From Actinomyces sp. (GTDB taxonomy: Bacteria; Actinomycetota; Actinomycetes; Actinomycetales; Actinomycetaceae), in the NCBI GenBank assembly GCA_022649165.1, contig JALCNR010000001.1, forward strand, positions 291,138 to 355,137: DNA of 64,000 nt, given 5' to 3'. The translations under genes were made by a program, and so were the position numbers. Under the pieces are notes generated by a model. That model did not search any database. It was not told the DNA's origin and saw only the letters and a list, made by a program, of their open reading frames with translations. Shown piece after piece: positions 17,760 to 28,059 of the stretch (positions are counted from its first letter, which is position 1; every line of letters starts with the position of its first letter).

Positions 17760-17826
17760 CACAATGGTGCCCTGGGTCCGCAGCGCCCGCGGCGGACCGC
17801 CCGACGCCGGCAGATGGGACCCTCGC

Positions 17827-19029
17827 ATGGCTCTGCCCTTCACCCCCTCGGCCCGCTCGACCATCGGCGTCGAATGGGAGCTCCAGCTCATCGACCAGGA
17901 CTCCAACGACCTGCGCCAAGCGGCCGACGCCGTCATCGAGCGCGCGACCGTCGACGGCTCCCTCCACCCCTTCGTCCAGCGCGAGATGATGCTCAACACC
18001 ATCGAGATCACCTCGGGCGCCCGCCGCACCGTCGCCGAGTGCCTCGACGACATCGTGAGCACGGGCGCCTTCCTGCGTGGCATCACGAATCCCCTGCGCA
18101 TCGACCTGGCCACGGCGGGCACCCATCCCTTCGCGCGCCCGGCCTACCAGCGGGTGACGAACTCGCACCGCTACGAGGAGCTGGTCGAGCGCACCCAGTA
18201 CTGGGGACGCCAGATGCTGCTGTACGGCATCCACGTCCACGTCGGAATCGAAGACCGGGCGAAGGTCCTCCCCATCCAGTCGGCCCTGGTCACCCGTCTC
18301 GGGCAGATGCAGGCCCTGTCAGCCTCCTCGCCCTTCTGGGCGGGGCAAGACACCGGCTACGCCTCGAACCGCGCGATGGTCTTCCAGCAGCTGCCCACCG
18401 CCGGGATCCCCCGCCAATTCGGCGAATGGGAGGAACTCGAGCGATACGTCGACGACATGACGCGCACAGGCGTGATCGGCGGTTTCGACGAGATCCGGTG
18501 GGACGTCCGCCCGGCCCCCAAGTGGGGGACGGTCGAGAACCGCGTCTTCGACGCCGCGACGAACATCCAGGAGGTCGGCGCCTTCGCGGCCCTCACCCAT
18601 TGCCTGGTCGAGTACTTCTCCCGGCGTCTCGACGACGACGAGGGGCTCGCGTCCCTGCCGGACTGGTTCGTCGCGGAGAACAAGTGGCGCTCCGCCCGCT
18701 ACGGCATGGACGCGGAGCTCATCCTGGACCGGTCGGGCCGGGAGGAGCCAGTCGTCGCCACCGTCGAGCGCATGCTCGAGGAGCTTGCGCCCGTCGCCCG
18801 CGACCTCGGCTGCGAACGGGAGTTGGAGGGGGTGGAGACGATTCTGCGGATGGGGGCCGGCTACCAGCGTCAGCGCTACGTCGCCGCCCATGCGGGCCGA
18901 GCAGGCCTGGACGCCGTCGTCGAGCTGATGCGCGCCGAGATGCGCGCCGACCGCCCCCTGGATCCCGCCGAGTTCCTCAACGCCCGTCCCTCTCGGGTGC
19001 CGGGATCCGCCCACGGAGCGCCAGCCTGA
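17827..19029 (+). CDS. Glutamate-cysteine ligase family protein (GCS2/YbdK type)
   Basis: 400 residues. N-terminal LPFTPSARSTIGVEWELQLID is the GCS2 hallmark; LYGIHVHVGI and RVFDAATNIQEV are further family blocks. These proteins make gamma-glutamylcysteine or other gamma-glutamyl amides; the exact product cannot be told. The ATG at 17827 fits the family N-terminus. An in-frame ATG at 17752 would overlap the preceding stop (ATGACTGA) and add 25 residues. No mshA-D genes are nearby. Confidence 0.85.
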   Translation: MALPFTPSARSTIGVEWELQLIDQDSNDLRQAADAVIERATVDGSLHPFVQREMMLNTIEITSGARRTVAECLDDIVSTGAFLRGITNPLRIDLATAGTHPFARPAYQRVTNSHRYEELVERTQYWGRQMLLYGIHVHVGIEDRAKVLPIQSALVTRLGQMQALSASSPFWAGQDTGYASNRAMVFQQLPTAGIPRQFGEWEELERYVDDMTRTGVIGGFDEIRWDVRPAPKWGTVENRVFDAATNIQEVGAFAALTHCLVEYFSRRLDDDEGLASLPDWFVAENKWRSARYGMDAELILDRSGREEPVVATVERMLEELAPVARDLGCERELEGVETILRMGAGYQRQRYVAAHAGRAGLDAVVELMRAEMRADRPLDPAEFLNARPSRVPGSAHGAPA

Positions 19030-19053
19030 GAGCCGTGCCCCGCGGCGCCCGGA

Positions 19054-20136
19054 TCAGCTCGGCGCGGCGGCGGACACCGGGCGGGGAGCCATCCAGGTCT
19101 GGGTGAGCGGCATGCCCGAATCCGGGGAGAATCCCGGATCCGAGGGCGCGACGCCGGCGCGGACCAGCTCGGAGCCGATCGCCGCGATCTGGGCTCCGTT
19201 GTCCGTGCAGAAGCGCAACGGGGGCATCCGCACCGTGAGCCCGGCGGCGTCGGCGCGCTCCCGGATCAGGGCCCGCAGGCGCGAGTTCGCTGAGAAGCCG
19301 CCCCCGATGACGATGGTGCCGCACCCCGTGTCCTGGCAGGCGCGCACCGCCTTGGAGGTCAGGGAGTCGTTGACCGCCTCCGAGAAGGCGGCGCACACGT
19401 CCTCGGCGCTCACCTCCTCCCCGCGCTGCCGGGCGCCCTCGACATAGCGGGCGACGGCCGTCTTGAGGCCGGAGAAGCTGAAGTCGTAGGCGTGGCGGTC
19501 CCGGTCCTTCGGCGCTGCCAGGCCCCGCGGGAAGCGGATGGCCTCGCGATCGCCCTGCTGGGAGAGCCGGTCGACATGGGGCCCTCCCGGGTAGGGGAGC
19601 CCGAGGAGACGACCGACCTTGTCGAACGCCTCCCCGGCGGCGTCGTCCAGGGTCCCACCGAGCTCGCGCACATCGGTGGCGATGTCGCGGACGTCCAGCA
19701 GGTTCGAGTGGCCCCCCGAGACGACCAGTCCGATGAAGTGCTCCGGGAGCGGGCCCTCGGCCAGCTTGTCCACGGCCAGGTGGCCGATCACATGATTGAC
19801 CCCGTAGAGTGGCCGGTCCAAGGCCAGCGCCAGGGCCTTCGCCGCGCAGATGCCGACGGTGAGGGAACCGACCAGTCCGGGTCCCGCGGACACGGCGATG
19901 GCATCGACGTCGCCCAGCGATACCCCGGCCTCGTCCAGCGCCGAGTCCAGCGTGGGCACGAAGGCCTCCAGGTGGGCGCGCGAGGCGATCTCGGGGATGA
20001 TCCCCCCGTAGCGGGCGTACTGGTCCATCGAGGTCGCCGTGCGGTCGACCAGGAGGTCGTCGCCGCGCACGAGGCCCACGCCTGTCTCGTCGCACGTCGA
20101 CTCGATGCCGAGGATCAGGGGGTCGGAGTCGCTCAC
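19054..20136 (-). CDS. tsaD: tRNA N6-adenosine threonylcarbamoyltransferase TsaD
   Basis: 360 residues. ASKHA-fold protein: N-terminal [12 protein letters not shown], the metal-binding HVIGHLAVD (His-x3-His), and the VSGGHSN and [11 protein letters not shown] nucleotide motifs. It transfers the threonylcarbamoyl group to A37 of ANN-decoding tRNAs, working with TsaB and TsaE encoded at 28-30 kb. GTG at 20134-20136 follows a -10-like TAGAAT by seven bases, so the mRNA may be leaderless. The reading frame stays open upstream to 20226, but that part looks like a transposase N-terminus rather than TsaD. Confidence 0.95.
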   Translation of the reverse strand: MSDSDPLILGIESTCDETGVGLVRGDDLLVDRTATSMDQYARYGGIIPEIASRAHLEAFVPTLDSALDEAGVSLGDVDAIAVSAGPGLVGSLTVGICAAKALALALDRPLYGVNHVIGHLAVDKLAEGPLPEHFIGLVVSGGHSNLLDVRDIATDVRELGGTLDDAAGEAFDKVGRLLGLPYPGGPHVDRLSQQGDREAIRFPRGLAAPKDRDRHAYDFSFSGLKTAVARYVEGARQRGEEVSAEDVCAAFSEAVNDSLTSKAVRACQDTGCGTIVIGGGFSANSRLRALIRERADAAGLTVRMPPLRFCTDNGAQIAAIGSELVRAGVAPSDPGFSPDSGMPLTQTWMAPRPVSAAAPS

Positions 20137-20163
20137 CCGCCCGATTCTACTGGTCGTACAGAC

Positions 20164-20285
20164 TGAGGACCGAGACAGGTGCTCCTCAAGGAAGCGGGCA
20201 GGGTCGATACTGGGAACGACGGTCATCGTGATGATGCCTTTCGAGTGGGATGTGAGAGTTTCCTCGAAGGGTCACACGGTGGCCA
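20164..20285 (-). mobile_element. Possible 5' remnant of an IS256-family element
   Basis: From ATG 20224-20226 the minus strand reads [17 protein letters not shown], like the first residues of IS256-family transposases, and then loses similarity before the tsaD start. The 50-60 bases upstream (ACTCTCACATCC, then CTCGAAAGG ahead of the ATG) look like such an element's left end. No right end or transposase body remains. The match is from memory of the family, so confidence is limited. Confidence 0.4.
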
Positions 20286-20432
20286 TCGCCACATTCGACG
20301 ACACGAGCACCGAGCTAACGAGACACCACTCTGGTGGGCACGACCGACAGGCACGACGTCGGGGACCACGGCGACAGGTCCCAGTCCGGAGATTTTGAAC
20401 CAGTCCACGACCCGACAGCCTTCTCATGCGGT

Positions 20433-20465
20433 CCGGCCAGAGAGGCCGGGAAGGGGGTATCCCCC
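20433..20465 (-). terminator. Tandem hairpins after hicAB
   Basis: CCGGCC-AGAGA-GGCCGG (20433-20449) followed by GGGGG-TAT-CCCCC (20453-20465), about 50 bases past the hicB stop. Plausible terminator; no U-run. Confidence 0.4.
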
Positions 20466-20515
20466 GGATCGGGGACGTCGGCTCCGACCTCGGCACGGAC
20501 ACTGCCGGGTGCGCG

Positions 20516-20890
20516 CTACTTCGCCTTCACCAGTTGGGAGACGCGCCCGCGAGAAACGCCCATGATGTCCGCCGTGTCGGCCAGCGAGAGGCCGTTAGAG
20601 CGAAGGCGGCGGGCCGCTTCACTGGACAGGCGGGCCGCTTCACGGCGAGCCGTCTCGGCGGCGCGCACAGCCTCACGGGCCCTCAACGCCTCATCGACAC
20701 CGTCCACCTCGGGCGTGATCTCGATGTCCCAGCCGGAGTGCTCGATCCCGTCCTCGACGGTGTCGAGGTAGTCGACGACCTGTTGGCGCGCCCTGCTGAG
20801 GACGTCGACCTGTGTCCACACGTCGTCGCCGTTCCACAGTTCCCAGCCGCCCGCCCAGCGCTTCGCGGTAATGCGGATCGTCTTGCTCAT
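20516..20890 (-). CDS. hicB: HicB-like antitoxin with C-terminal HTH
   Basis: 124 residues. The N-terminal partially degraded RNase-H-like domain (about 1-55, ITAKRWAGGWELWNGD) is joined by an Ala/Arg-rich helical linker to a helix-turn-helix (100-122, LSLADTADIMGVSRGRVSQLV). It should neutralise HicA and repress the pair. Its ATG overlaps the HicA stop (ATGA). Unlike classical HicB, the HTH is preceded by a long coiled linker. Confidence 0.82.
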   Translation of the reverse strand: MSKTIRITAKRWAGGWELWNGDDVWTQVDVLSRARQQVVDYLDTVEDGIEHSGWDIEITPEVDGVDEALRAREAVRAAETARREAARLSSEAARRLRSNGLSLADTADIMGVSRGRVSQLVKAK

Positions 20891-21078
20891 TGCTTGCTCC
20901 TCTCGATGGCCTTGAGCGCCTTCTGTGTGAGTCCTGGGGAAATCTCGCGGGTCTGAGTGATCGACACCGACACCGAGCCGTTCGACCAGACCTCGTGATC
21001 CCCCTTCCCCTGGCGGGACACGAACCCGGCGGCGCGCAACAGGCGGGTGAGGTCGCGGTAGCGCATCGGCTTCGTCAC
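20887..21078 (-). CDS. hicA: HicA-type mRNA interferase toxin
   Basis: 63 residues with the double-stranded-RNA-binding-like fold of HicA; the catalytic His lies in QGKGDHEVW. It would cleave mRNA when free of HicB. Toxin-first order is normal for hicAB. The GTG at 21076-21078 falls where transcription is predicted to start, so translation may be leaderless; the ATG four codons later (21066) is the alternative. Confidence 0.85.
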   Translation of the reverse strand: MTKPMRYRDLTRLLRAAGFVSRQGKGDHEVWSNGSVSVSITQTREISPGLTQKALKAIERSKQ

Positions 21079-21084
21079 CCCACG

Positions 21085-21114
21085 AATATAGTCACCCTAT
21101 CCACCGGATTGCAA
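21085..21114 (-). promoter_or_regulatory. hicAB promoter
   Basis: -35 TTGCAA (21109-21114), 18-base spacer, -10 TATATT (21085-21090) on the minus strand. The start site would be at or one base from the HicA GTG. The AT-rich -10 is unusual for this window. Confidence 0.65.
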
Positions 21115-21786
21115 GGGTGGCTAACCGGCCAGCACAGCGAGGATCGACAGCCTCCCAAACGCCGATCGAGACACTCGGCAGACCACCAGGACAACAGGCC
21201 ACCGCGTGTTCGACGCGGCTCGTACAGGCAGCGCGCGCCCAAAAAAGGGGATCGTCCGCACGCAGACGACGAAGTGCCATCCAGCGGTGTCGGGCGCCCC
21301 TGGGCGGGGAGTCCCTCTCCCCCCGTTTTCCCACCACACTGGCACGTGCGTTCGCCCCCTGTGCGTTCGGTCGGAGCTCCGAACGGAGCGCGGAGGCGAT
21401 AGCGACGCCCTCGTCCTCGTCGCCGCAGAGAATCAAAAGGACGGACGGTTCGAGTATGGCAGCCTCCTCGATTCGGCAGATCTGCCGAATTCCCTCGTCG
21501 CGCGCGGCCGAGTCCCTCCCCGACGCGAAGGGAGAGGGTACTGCCGGCTTCCTCACCGCCCGAAGTCGAGGGCCTGGCGACCTGAACGCCCCCTCTCATT
21601 TCCCTTCCCGGCGCCGTACGGCGTCGAGCGAGACCGGACCCATCCTTGTGACACGGCGGGAGGACAGACTCGGTACGCAGGCCTCATCGGTGGCCAGGCC
21701 GACGAAGGAAGGCCGATGTTTTTGACAGGAATCCCCGGGTCGTCAGCCCGTCGGGCATTTCGATCGCGGCGTCGTAGCCAACTCTC
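21115..21786. other. Gene-poor stretch upstream of hicAB
   Basis: No open frame here resembles a known protein, and codon bias is weak on both strands. It contains a perfect 20-bp palindrome (21471-21490) and an inverted repeat CGTTCGG-8-CCGAACG (21364-21385). It may be eroded mobile or gene DNA. Confidence 0.5.
21471..21490. repeat. Perfect 20-bp palindrome
   Basis: ATTCGGCAGATCTGCCGAAT reads the same on both strands. It is not next to an intact gene. It could be an operator or recombination site left from lost DNA. Confidence 0.6.
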
Positions 21787-22214
21787 ATGGGAACTCAGTG
21801 CAACCACAGTTGGACCGCGAAGAGCCCGACAGGCCTCGTCATCGCGTGTGCGCTCGCGCTGAGTGCGTGCTCCCACCCGAAGCACGCCGATCACGAGTCC
21901 TCTTCTTCAACCGACAACGGACAAACGTCAAGCCTTCCGGTGGAAAGCAGGTCGGCAACGGTTTCCCGACCGATCTGTCCTACCTGGGCTGGTCCCTGGC
22001 ACATGCCGATGCCTCGTCGGCGTCTGCCGTCGCCGAGAATGCCGACTGGAGAAGATCCTCGACGAGGAACATGCTGAAGACATCCTCCGGCATCGTCGAA
22101 AGCTCCGGCGAGTAGCCGTGCGCTGCCATCTCCCTCCACGCGAGCGTGACAGTGGTCCTCGACGGGCCCCTGAGCGACCGACAACTCACGCACTACCCGG
22201 ACAGCCCCAGCTGA
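21787..22214 (+). pseudogene. Decayed lipoprotein gene
   Basis: The first frame from ATG 21787 gives a lipoprotein N-terminus, with LVIACALALSAC as signal and lipobox and then a Ser-rich linker. Near 21930 similarity to protein moves to the frame one base off (GNGFPTDLSYLGWSLAHADA onward), which meets TAG at 22113-22115. Past that stop the same frame continues with ASVTVVLDGPLSDRQLTHYP to TGA 22212-22214. One frameshift and one nonsense change would restore a protein of about 140 residues. Family not recognised. Confidence 0.5.
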
Positions 22215-22291
22215 GTGCCTCTCACGGTCGCCTCACAGCTCGACCGACCGATGGGCAACACCGTTTTCGCCCCGCCCCCGGAGCCGGAGGA

Positions 22292-22573
22292 TCAGGCCGC
22301 GTCCTCGTCCCCGGAGCCGGGCCGACGAAAGCCTGCGACCGCGATGCCGAGGATCCCCACCGCGAGCGCGCCCAGGGCCGCGGGGAACAGCCCGACGGCG
22401 AAGGAGGCGATCTCGGAGTCGGGCATGAACATGCCGATGACCAGGACCAGTCCGAGCACGGCGAAGGCCACCAGCCCCCCGATGCCGATCCCTGTGCCGA
22501 CCCGCCACCGGGTCGTGCGCGGAGCCGGCTGTTCCTCGGCGGCTCCGGCCTGCCCCTGGTCCCGTTGGCTCAT
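22292..22573 (-). CDS. Small two-span membrane protein, function unknown
   Basis: 93 residues. Polar N-terminus rich in Gln/Ala, then two hydrophobic segments (about 26-49 and 57-81) with a short Asp/Glu-bearing turn, and an acidic tail ending GDEDAA. No family recognised. It is divergent from the SPW-repeat gene, and the tandem palindromes between them could control both. Confidence 0.7.
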   Translation of the reverse strand: MSQRDQGQAGAAEEQPAPRTTRWRVGTGIGIGGLVAFAVLGLVLVIGMFMPDSEIASFAVGLFPAALGALAVGILGIAVAGFRRPGSGDEDAA

Positions 22574-22701
22574 GCTCTGCTCCTTGACGCGTCGTCTGTG
22601 TCGATTCTCTACGTGTCCAACCTACCCGCCCCGCCGCGCGGGAGAGGGGACCGAGGTCTGTCTCCCGATCGCGTCTCGCGGCATCGCCCGACGCGCCTCC
22701 A

Positions 22702-22742
22702 GTAGCGCTACGATATTCGTAGCGCTACGGAATGCGTAGCGA
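22702..22742. promoter_or_regulatory. Tandem palindromic operators for the TetR regulator
   Basis: GTAGCGCTAC occurs twice as a perfect palindrome (22702-22711 and 22719-22728, 17-base period), with a third half site GTAGCGA at 22736-22742. They lie just before the SPW gene and overlap AT-rich TACGATATT, a possible -10. The TetR gene downstream is the likely binder. Confidence 0.7.
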
Positions 22743-22760
22743 TAGAGAAAGGAATCAGCA

Positions 22761-23114
22761 ATGCCCACCACCACGACATCCGGCACCAACATCCACGCCT
22801 GGCGGACGTGGCAGGACTGGGTGAACCTGGTCCTCGGTGTGTTCCTCGCCTTCACGCCCCTCTTCATCACGGACATCGCCGCCGGTTGGGCGATCTCCCT
22901 CGGCATCGTCATCGGTGTGGTCTCACTGTGGGCCCTCGGCACGGCCGCATCGTCCGCGGCCGAATGGGCGCAGATCGTCGCCGGAGCCCTCGTGTTCCTC
23001 TCGCCCTGGTTCGCCGGGTTCGCCTCCGGCGGGGCCGGATGGACCGCGTGGATCCTCGGCCTCGCGGTCGTCATCCTGGCGGCCTGGTCGATGAACCGGC
23101 ACAAGGAGGCATGA
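22761..23114 (+). CDS. SPW-repeat integral membrane protein
   Basis: 117 residues with four membrane spans in two repeats, the second carrying the FLSPWFAGF motif that names the SPW family; the first repeat reads WQDWVNLVLGVFLAFTPLF. Role unknown; members are often under stress-type regulators. GAAAGGA lies upstream of the ATG. It precedes the TetR gene by 115 bases containing a hairpin. Confidence 0.9.
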   Translation: MPTTTTSGTNIHAWRTWQDWVNLVLGVFLAFTPLFITDIAAGWAISLGIVIGVVSLWALGTAASSAAEWAQIVAGALVFLSPWFAGFASGGAGWTAWILGLAVVILAAWSMNRHKEA

Positions 23115-23167
23115 GACCGCGGCAGGCATGCCTATGCTGGTGCGACGCCTCCGGCGCGCGCGGAGGC

Positions 23168-23199
23168 GACGGGGTCGGGCCGCCCGGTCCGGCCCCGTC
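23168..23199 (+). terminator. Hairpin between the SPW gene and tetR
   Basis: GACGGGGTCGGGCC pairs with GGTCCGGCCCCGTC (14 bp with two G-U pairs, loop GCCC). It may lower expression of the regulator relative to the membrane protein. Confidence 0.5.
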
Positions 23200-23228
23200 A
23201 CACTGCTCCGGGAGGGACGGTTCGGACC

Positions 23229-23804
23229 ATGCCCAATGAACACGCGGCGCTCACGCGCCGCCTCACGGACGAGAAGATCACGCGGGCGACTCTCGCCCTC
23301 ACCCTCGAATCCGGCACGGACGCCGTCACCATCGAATCGGTGTCGCAGAGATCGGGAGTCGCCAAGACCACGCTCTACCGCCGCTTCGCGAACCGCGACG
23401 AGCTGCTCGCACGCGTGGCCGAGACGATCGAGGTCACCCGCATCGACGCCTCCATGGCGCCCGGTCGCGAGGGACTCATCGAGATCATCCGGACCGCCCA
23501 GGCATTCTTCGAGGATCGAATCGGGCTGGGCCGGCTCGGCCGGCTGCTCTCGGCCGACTCGGCGTTCCTCGCCCTCGTCGTCGACCGGCTCGTCCGCCCC
23601 CAGCACGACGCGATCCTCGACTTCTTCCGGCGCGGCGTGCGCTCCGGCGTCTTCCGCGCCGACGCGGACTATGCCGTCATCCTGGACGCCATCACCGGTT
23701 CCATGGTGATCCGGGACGCCCTGACCGGCGACGTGCCCGACGCGTGGCCGGAGCAGATCGTCGCCGCGCTGTGGCCCAGCATCGCCGCCCGCGAGGATTC
23801 CTGA
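23229..23804 (+). CDS. TetR-family transcriptional regulator
   Basis: 191 residues. N-terminal TetR HTH at about 15-60 (VTIESVSQRSGVAKTTLYRRFANRDELL), then an all-helical ligand-binding and dimer domain. GGGAGG lies about 12 bases before the ATG. Same direction as the SPW gene; the tandem GTAGCGCTAC palindromes are its probable operators. Ligand unknown. Confidence 0.93.
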   Translation: MPNEHAALTRRLTDEKITRATLALTLESGTDAVTIESVSQRSGVAKTTLYRRFANRDELLARVAETIEVTRIDASMAPGREGLIEIIRTAQAFFEDRIGLGRLGRLLSADSAFLALVVDRLVRPQHDAILDFFRRGVRSGVFRADADYAVILDAITGSMVIRDALTGDVPDAWPEQIVAALWPSIAAREDS

Positions 23805-23811
23805 CGGCGAA

Positions 23812-23851
23812 CCGGGCCCCGGAGCCCCCCGTGGGCGGCTCCGGGGCCCGG
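23812..23851. terminator. Bidirectional terminator between tetR and sdhB
   Basis: CCGGGCCCCGGAGCC (23812-23826) pairs perfectly with GGCTCCGGGGCCCGG (23837-23851), a 15-bp stem between convergent genes. Confidence 0.8.
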
Positions 23852-23873
23852 CCGAGGCGCCGGCGAGAGAGGC

Positions 23874-24613
23874 TCAGACCCCCTTGAGCACGGACTTGCC
23901 CAGCTGGCGGTTGAGCGTCGCGATGACGTCCAGCGGGATCTGCTTGGGGCACACGGCGGCGCACTCGCCGATGTTCGTGCAGGAGCCGAAGCCCTCCTCG
24001 TCCATCTGGTTGAGCATGCCGACCACGCGCGTGAGGTTCTCCGGCTTGCCCTGCGGGAGCAGGCCCAGGTGCGTGACCTTCGCCGAGGTGAACAGCATCG
24101 CCGAGGCGTTCGGGCAGGCCGCCACGCAGGCGCCGCACCCGATGCAGGCGGCGGCCTCGAACGCCTTGTCCGCGTCCTGCTTCGGGACGGGCGTCGCATG
24201 GGCATCGGGAGCCCCGCCCGTGTTGACCGAGATGTAGCCACCCGCCTGGACGATGCGGTCCAGGGCCGAGCGGTTGACCACGAGGTCCTTGATGACGGGG
24301 AAGGCCTCCGCGCGCCACGGCTCGATCGTGATGACGTCGCCGTCGTGGAAATGGCGCATGTGGAGCTGGCACGTGGTGGTGACCTGCGGCCCGTGGGCGA
24401 CCCCGTTGATGACGAGGCCGCATTGGCCGCAGATGCCCTCGCGGCAGTCCGAGTCGAAGGCGATGGGCTCCTCGCCGCGGGCGAAGAGCTCCTCGTTGAG
24501 GATATCGAGCATCTCGAGGAACGAGGACTCCTCGGCGACGCCGCGGACCTGGTACTCGTGCATGGCGCCGGGGTCCTCCGGACCGCTCTGACGCCAGATT
24601 CTCAGTGTGAGGT

Positions 24614-24617
<4 letters not shown>
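23874..24617 (-). CDS. sdhB: Succinate dehydrogenase/fumarate reductase iron-sulfur subunit
   Basis: 247 residues. N-terminal ferredoxin domain with the [2Fe-2S] ligands in [13 protein letters not shown] and a later Cys in TTTCQL; C-terminal domain with [13 protein letters not shown] and [13 protein letters not shown] for the [4Fe-4S] and [3Fe-4S] centres. It carries electrons between SdhA and the membrane quinone site. GTG at 24615-24617 overlaps the SdhA stop (GTGA). Order sdhC-sdhA-sdhB on the minus strand. Confidence 0.95.
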
Positions 24618-26593
<1,976 letters not shown>

Positions 26594-26613
26594 TGTTTTC
26601 CTCAATGCCTTCC

Positions 26614-27315
26614 TCAGGGGATGATCCCGAACGCGATGGAGACGGGCGGCGCCATGAACATCACGAAGATCAGCCCGCCGATGATCCCGGACAGGACCAC
26701 CATGAACGTCCGCGTGTTGGAGCGGACCCATCCCAGTGACTGGAACGCCGACCAGAACCCGTGGGAGACGTGGAGGCAGGCCGCCGCCACGAACACGGCG
26801 TACAGCAGGACCATCCACGGCGATTGGAAGGCGGCGATCATCCGCTCGTAGGGCGTCGAGTCCGCGGTGAAGCCCGTCTTCACGGTCCCCGTGGTGAAGT
26901 GCAGGATGTGGAAGACCAGGAGAGCGAGGATCAGCACGCCCGACACGCGCATGGTGCGCGCGGCGTAGGAGTTCGCGACGTTCTTCTTGATGACGTAGCG
27001 GGTGTGGCGCGCCTTCTTCGACCGGTACCACACGATGAACGCCGAGGCCACGTGGATGACCAGGAACAGGACCATCGCGAGGCGGAAGACCCAGATGAAT
27101 CCGCCGTGCGGGAAGATCGGGACGAACGCGTCTCCCTTGAGCCATTCGGCGTAGTGGTCGTACGCCTCCTGACCGAGGAACATCTTGAGGTTGCCGTAGG
27201 AGTGGAAGAGGAGGAAGAGGACGAAGACCAGCCCGGAGATCGCCATCAATTGCTTGACGAAGACCGTGGTGGTCCAGGCGCGTCGCTTCTTCGTCACGAC
27301 TGTGGATGTGGCCAT
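26614..27315 (-). CDS. sdhC: Succinate dehydrogenase cytochrome b subunit (single-polypeptide anchor)
   Basis: 233 residues with five membrane spans, the B. subtilis/Wolinella type anchor that replaces SdhC plus SdhD. His residues for two hemes are visible in [24 protein letters not shown] and [11 protein letters not shown] at 27313-27315 starts [11 protein letters not shown] -10-like GATACT lies only nine bases before the ATG and there is no ribosome site, so the leader is very short or absent. Longer upstream reading is not supported. Confidence 0.93.
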   Translation of the reverse strand: MATSTVVTKKRRAWTTTVFVKQLMAISGLVFVLFLLFHSYGNLKMFLGQEAYDHYAEWLKGDAFVPIFPHGGFIWVFRLAMVLFLVIHVASAFIVWYRSKKARHTRYVIKKNVANSYAARTMRVSGVLILALLVFHILHFTTGTVKTGFTADSTPYERMIAAFQSPWMVLLYAVFVAAACLHVSHGFWSAFQSLGWVRSNTRTFMVVLSGIIGGLIFVMFMAPPVSIAFGIIP

Positions 27316-27473
27316 GTGGCCCACAGTATCCGCACTTCCGGGGCCCCCGGTGGGACTTCGGGGCCCCATCTGGCGGCTAGGGGCGCCGCATGCGGAATCG
27401 TGCGGGCCTCCTCCGACCCGTTCGCGACACGGCGTCACCTCGGGTGCCGCCCCGCGCAGAGAATTGCGCAACC

Positions 27474-27501
27474 GTCACGTTGTGAATATGACTTTCGTCA
27501 T
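27474..27501. promoter_or_regulatory. Small inverted repeats upstream of sdhCAB
   Basis: TCAC-GTT-GTGA (27475-27485) and ATGAC-TTTC-GTCAT (27488-27501) lie side by side about 170 bases upstream of sdhC. They could be operator half sites for a CRP- or redox-type regulator; no regulator is identified. Confidence 0.3.
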
Positions 27502-27561
27502 GCTCCCCCGCCTGTCTCGCGACGAGGGCGGCCCCGCCCGCGGACCGGGGCCGGACAGACC

Positions 27562-28059
27562 TCAGGACCGCCGCGCGCCCATGTCCAGCCGCATCGTCAC
27601 CGCGTCCTCGCTGGGGTTGCGGAAGTAGCGGCGCACGCGGCCGATCGGACGGAAGCCGGCTCGGCCGTAGAGGCTCAGGGCCGCCTCGTTGGAGGGCCGG
27701 ACCTCCAGGAAGACGCGCTGGGACCCGGACTCGCGCGCGGCGCGTAGGAGGTCGGCCAGCAGCGCCCGCCCCACGCCGCTGCCCCGCCGGCCCTCGCGCA
27801 CGCCGATCGTCATGATGTCCGCGTCGGGTCCCAGCCGGATCCCGGCATAGCCGAGGAGCTCCCCGCCCTCCACGGCCGCGACGTAGCGGCGGCCCGGGGC
27901 GCGCAGCTCCTCCTCCACGGCCGCGCGCGACCAGGGGTCCTCCGCGAAGACCTCGCCCTCCAGGTCGGCGACCGTCTCCGCGTCATCGGGGCCCAGGGCG
28001 CGCAGGGTGAACGGCGCTGCCGGGCCATCGGGCGCGGGGCCCGCACCAGGACCGCTCAC
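27562..28059 (-). CDS. rimI: Ribosomal protein S18-alanine N-acetyltransferase RimI
   Basis: 165 residues, GNAT fold. The acetyl-CoA loop is VREGRRGSGVGRALL and FLEVRPSNEAALSLYGRAGF is the family C-terminal block. GTG at 28057-28059 overlaps the TsaB stop (GTGA). rimI next to tsaB and tsaE is a conserved bacterial cluster. An Ala/Pro/Gly-rich start of about 15 residues precedes the domain. Confidence 0.92.
   Translation of the reverse strand: MSGPGAGPAPDGPAAPFTLRALGPDDAETVADLEGEVFAEDPWSRAAVEEELRAPGRRYVAAVEGGELLGYAGIRLGPDADIMTIGVREGRRGSGVGRALLADLLRAARESGSQRVFLEVRPSNEAALSLYGRAGFRPIGRVRRYFRNPSEDAVTMRLDMGARRS

Noticed and set aside
20223..20408. A 61-codon minus-strand frame between hicB and tsaD
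   Set aside because: No ribosome site, no family and overlap with the IS-like remnant; not called as a gene.
26614..27315. Absence of sdhD
   Set aside because: The anchor is the five-span single-chain type, which needs no SdhD.
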